Assembly (NCBI RefSeq): GCF_036387535.1
Contig: NZ_DASVTO010000103.1
Location: forward strand, 1-34,775
Direction: 5' to 3'
Origin: Sphingomonas_R sp036387535
Lineage (GTDB): Bacteria > Pseudomonadota > Alphaproteobacteria > Sphingomonadales > Sphingomonadaceae
DNA length: 34,775 nt
Positions within the stretch are counted from its first letter, which is position 1. Each line of letters opens with the position of its first letter. A model generated the notes under the pieces. The model did no database searches. It worked only from the letters and a program-made list of their open reading frames with translations, and had not been told where the DNA came from. Positions 32,419 to 34,775 of the stretch are shown one piece after another. The position numbers and the translations under genes were made by a program.

Positions 32419-34775
32419 GCTGACCCTTTACCAGATCGAACACGTCATCGACCTTGGCGACATCGACGTGCTGTCGGATGGCCCGCTTGATTTCGCGCTC
32501 CTTCATCAGGTTGCCCCGCCAATCGTCCTTCTTGACCGCGCGGATGGCGGCATCGATGGCGACGGCCAACGGCGCATCATCCCCAAGGTAGTCGAACAGT
32601 GCGACCTTTTCCGGGCTGTCGATCTCAGGCGGGCGCGTTTTGCCGCCCTGCGGGGTCGCGACCTTGTTTGCCAGTTCCAGAATCTTCGCGAGATATTTTT
32701 CGTAGCTGATAGCCTGGGTGCGGCGCTGTTCGATCAGGTCGTCCAGCAGTTGCGACATCTGCTCATAATAGCGCGGGTTGACCGGCGTTTCGTCGATGAT
32801 GAGCTTGCGGACGTTGTTCTCAATCGTCTCGGCAACCGCTTCCTGATTGCCCTTGATGCCTTCCGGCAAGGCGTCAATGGCCCCTTCTCCTCGTTCGACG
32901 ATGAGTTGGATCAGCGTCATGTCGTCGAAAGCGGAAATCTTCTCGCTTTCCTCGGCGCGGATATAGGCATCGATCAGATGCCGCATCGCCGGTTCGTATA
33001 GTTTGAGGTCAACGAAGTCGCCACTGGCGAGCTTCACCTCATTGCGGACCTTCTCATAGAAGGCGACTTCATCCAGCGCCGCTTTGGCCGCCGCCGCATC
33101 GTAACCGGCTTCCTCCATCTCGTTGGCGATGTTGGCATAGGCGCGGATTAGCTTGGCAGTGCATTGATACAGTGCGAGGCGCTTGGGTTCGGTGGCTTTC
33201 AGACCGTCCTTGTCCGCCGCGTCGCCGCCGCAAAAGAAGCGAATGAAGGCGGGCGTGTCGCGCGGCGCTTCGACCGGCTCGCACAGCGCCTTGATCGTCT
33301 CCAGCGCGTCCTCCAGCCGCTGCCCGGCCTTGTCGAGGCGGTTGGTCAACAACCCCTCCACGTCCTCCTTGGCATAGGCGTCAAAGGCCTCGGAGGTGTA
33401 GTCGGTCATCGACCGCTCAAGGCTTTTGAACAAATCCTTGTAGTCGATGATGTAGCCATATTCCTTGTCGTCACCATCCAGACGGTTGACCCGGCAAATG
33501 GCTTGAAACAGCCCGTGGTCCTGCAACTGCTTGTCGAGATAGAGATAGGTGGCGGACGGCGCATCGAAGCCGGTGAGCAGCTTGGCGACCACAATGAGCA
33601 GCCGCATCCGCCCCGGCTCTTCGATAAACTGCTTCTTTGCCGCCTTCTCAAATTCCTCAGTCGTCTTGTCGCCCAGCATATCGGTGTAAATCTTGTGCTG
33701 GCGCAGTCGCTCGGTCAGCCCTTCACCGCTGTCCTCGGCCTTGATGTCCCCCGGCGTCGGCACATAGCTGGTGACGATGGCGCATTGCCCCTTGAGCGGG
33801 GTCTGCTGGAACAGCTCGTAATAGCGGCAGGCGTTGTAGATGCTGTCCGATACAAGGATCGCATTGCCGCGCCCGCTCATCAGCCGGTCACGGGTGCCGA
33901 AGTCCATCACGATGTCCTGCACGATCTTTTCCAGCCGCGACTTGCTGGACATGACCTTGCGCATCGTACCCCATTTTTCCTTCACCTGCGCCTTGGCGAG
34001 GTCGGAGAGGCCAGCGGTTTTCGCATCGAACCATTTGTCGATTTTTTCGGGCGCGGTGATGTCCTGATCGATGTCGCGGGCTTCATAGAGCAGGTCGAGC
34101 ACTACCCCGTCGCGCACCCCTTCGTCATAGCGGTAGGTGTGGATGAAGGGGCCGAACACCTCCATGCTGGTCTGCTTGTCCTTTTTCAGCAGCGGCGTGC
34201 CGGTGAAGCCCATGAACAGCGCATCGGGCAGGATCGCCTTCATCGCCGAATGCAGCTTGCCCGATTGAGTGCGGTGGCATTCATCGACAAAGATGTAGAG
34301 GTCGCCCTTGGGTGCGAAGCCGGACGGGATCGACTTTTTCAGGTCCGCGATGAAATCGTCGGTTGCCGTGTCGTCGTCTTCTTTCCCGCCGAACTTGTGG
34401 ACCAGCGAGCAGATCAGCGGCGGGATCGTGTCGTTGAGCTTGGCGATCAGATCGGCCCCGCTCTTGGTGCGATAGATCGGCTCGCCGACGCCGTGAAAGA
34501 CGCCCTCAATCTGTTCGTCCAGTTCGGTGCGGTCGGTGATGAGCAACACGCGGCTGCCCGCGATATTCTCGCGTATCCAATTTGCCAGCCACACCATCGT
34601 CAGGCTCTTGCCTGACCCTTGCGTGTGCCAGATGATCCCGCCTTCGCGCGCTTTGACCGCCTTCTGCGCCGCCTTGATCCCGAAATACTGGTTATGACGG
34701 CACGTCTTTTTCACACCCATGTCGAACAGGATGAAATCGTGCATCAATTCGATGATGCGATCCTTGTTGCATAGC
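32408..34775 (-). CDS. hsdR: Type I restriction endonuclease subunit R (N terminus outside window)
   Basis: The translocase subunit of a type I restriction-modification complex; 788 C-terminal residues are visible and the N-terminal nuclease domain lies past 34775. Reading inward from the edge: NKDRIIELMHDFILFD, CRHNQYFGIKAAQKAV, Walker A HTQGSGKSLTM, the Asp-Glu box VDECHRTQSG, FTGTPLLKKDK, TGFDAPSATYLYLDK and the Q/R motif AICRVNRLDG. The C-terminal helical half fits the DUF3387-type region of HsdR. No frameshift or stop in view. hsdM and hsdS are expected upstream on this strand, outside the window. Confidence 0.94.
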   Translation of the reverse strand, partial: LCNKDRIIELMHDFILFDMGVKKTCRHNQYFGIKAAQKAVKAREGGIIWHTQGSGKSLTMVWLANWIRENIAGSRVLLITDRTELDEQIEGVFHGVGEPIYRTKSGADLIAKLNDTIPPLICSLVHKFGGKEDDDTATDDFIADLKKSIPSGFAPKGDLYIFVDECHRTQSGKLHSAMKAILPDALFMGFTGTPLLKKDKQTSMEVFGPFIHTYRYDEGVRDGVVLDLLYEARDIDQDITAPEKIDKWFDAKTAGLSDLAKAQVKEKWGTMRKVMSSKSRLEKIVQDIVMDFGTRDRLMSGRGNAILVSDSIYNACRYYELFQQTPLKGQCAIVTSYVPTPGDIKAEDSGEGLTERLRQHKIYTDMLGDKTTEEFEKAAKKQFIEEPGRMRLLIVVAKLLTGFDAPSATYLYLDKQLQDHGLFQAICRVNRLDGDDKEYGYIIDYKDLFKSLERSMTDYTSEAFDAYAKEDVEGLLTNRLDKAGQRLEDALETIKALCEPVEAPRDTPAFIRFFCGGDAADKDGLKATEPKRLALYQCTAKLIRAYANIANEMEEAGYDAAAAKAALDEVAFYEKVRNEVKLASGDFVDLKLYEPAMRHLIDAYIRAEESEKISAFDDMTLIQLIVERGEGAIDALPEGIKGNQEAVAETIENNVRKLIIDETPVNPRYYEQMSQLLDDLIEQRRTQAISYEKYLAKILELANKVATPQGGKTRPPEIDSPEKVALFDYLGDDAPLAVAIDAAIRAVKKDDWRGNLMKEREIKRAIRQHVDVAKVDDVFDLVKGQHGY

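Larger units (their letters stand above)
27217..34775. mobile_element. Left part of a probable genomic island next to tRNA-Thr
   Basis: From the tRNA 3' end on, the sequence is richer in A/T and the genes are of accessory type (DUF5818, GHKL ATPase, helicase, HsdR, metallopeptidase). Hand counts on single 60-base lines illustrate this: 20 G+C of 60 at 28801-28860, 32 of 60 at 33001-33060, against 41 of 60 at 25681-25740. No integrase and no second copy of the tRNA end is in view, so the far boundary and the mechanism of entry are unknown. The island call is inference. Confidence 0.5.

Noticed and set aside
33164..34615. A plus-strand open frame of about 480 codons opposite hsdR
   Set aside because: hsdR motifs on the reverse strand are intact; the plus-strand product shows no motif and no ribosome site.

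Overview
The window is a high-GC chromosome segment of an alphaproteobacterium. It is most likely a sphingomonad (Sphingomonas or a close relative). Pointers are COQ9, a cysteine-free 41-residue L36, a DUF5818 protein, inverted repeats of the 'tcccggc..gccggga' and 'cccgagcg..cgctcggg' types that I associate with sphingomonads, and frequent ATGA start-stop overlaps. Genus and species cannot be fixed from this sequence alone. Positions 1-27216 look like ordinary core chromosome. From the left come feoA-feoB (reverse strand, feoB cut by the window edge) behind a good Fur-box match, COQ9, an old-yellow-enzyme reductase, purE-purK, gpmA, and an M14 carboxypeptidase coupled to a DUF4136 lipoprotein. 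Next are rpmJ, pyrD, a long-chain acyl-CoA synthetase, a small secreted protein, gloA-gloB, and a dicarboxylate-type symporter followed by an alpha/beta hydrolase and a TPR protein. Then come an unknown protein, thrS, a MATE exporter coupled to a fused pabB-pabC, an aspartate aminotransferase, oligopeptidase B divergent from a long-form aminopeptidase P, an exported glutathione peroxidase, a 56-residue helical protein, and tRNA-Thr(GGT). Three hairpin-rich inverted repeats sit between genes at 4504-4573, 14781-14863 and 22081-22155. After the tRNA the character changes. Base composition becomes more A/T rich, codon use relaxes, and the genes are of defence or mobile type, so I read 27217-34775 as the left part of a genomic island whose other end lies outside the window. 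Its first block, forward strand, is a 418-base gene-free entry zone, a DUF5818 small protein, a GHKL-fold ATPase, and a superfamily-2 helicase of the Hrq1/MrfA type. The ATPase and helicase genes are 25 bases apart. Its second block, reverse strand and convergent, is the type I restriction subunit hsdR (cut at its N terminus by the window edge) followed by an overlapping YgjP-like zinc metallopeptidase. The GHKL-helicase pair does not match any defence system I can name and is the best candidate for an undescribed system here. How the genes work together is clear for Feo iron uptake, PurE-PurK, GloA-GloB, the PabB-PabC fusion and the HsdR-metallopeptidase pair. For the GHKL-helicase pair it is inference from order, spacing and motifs.
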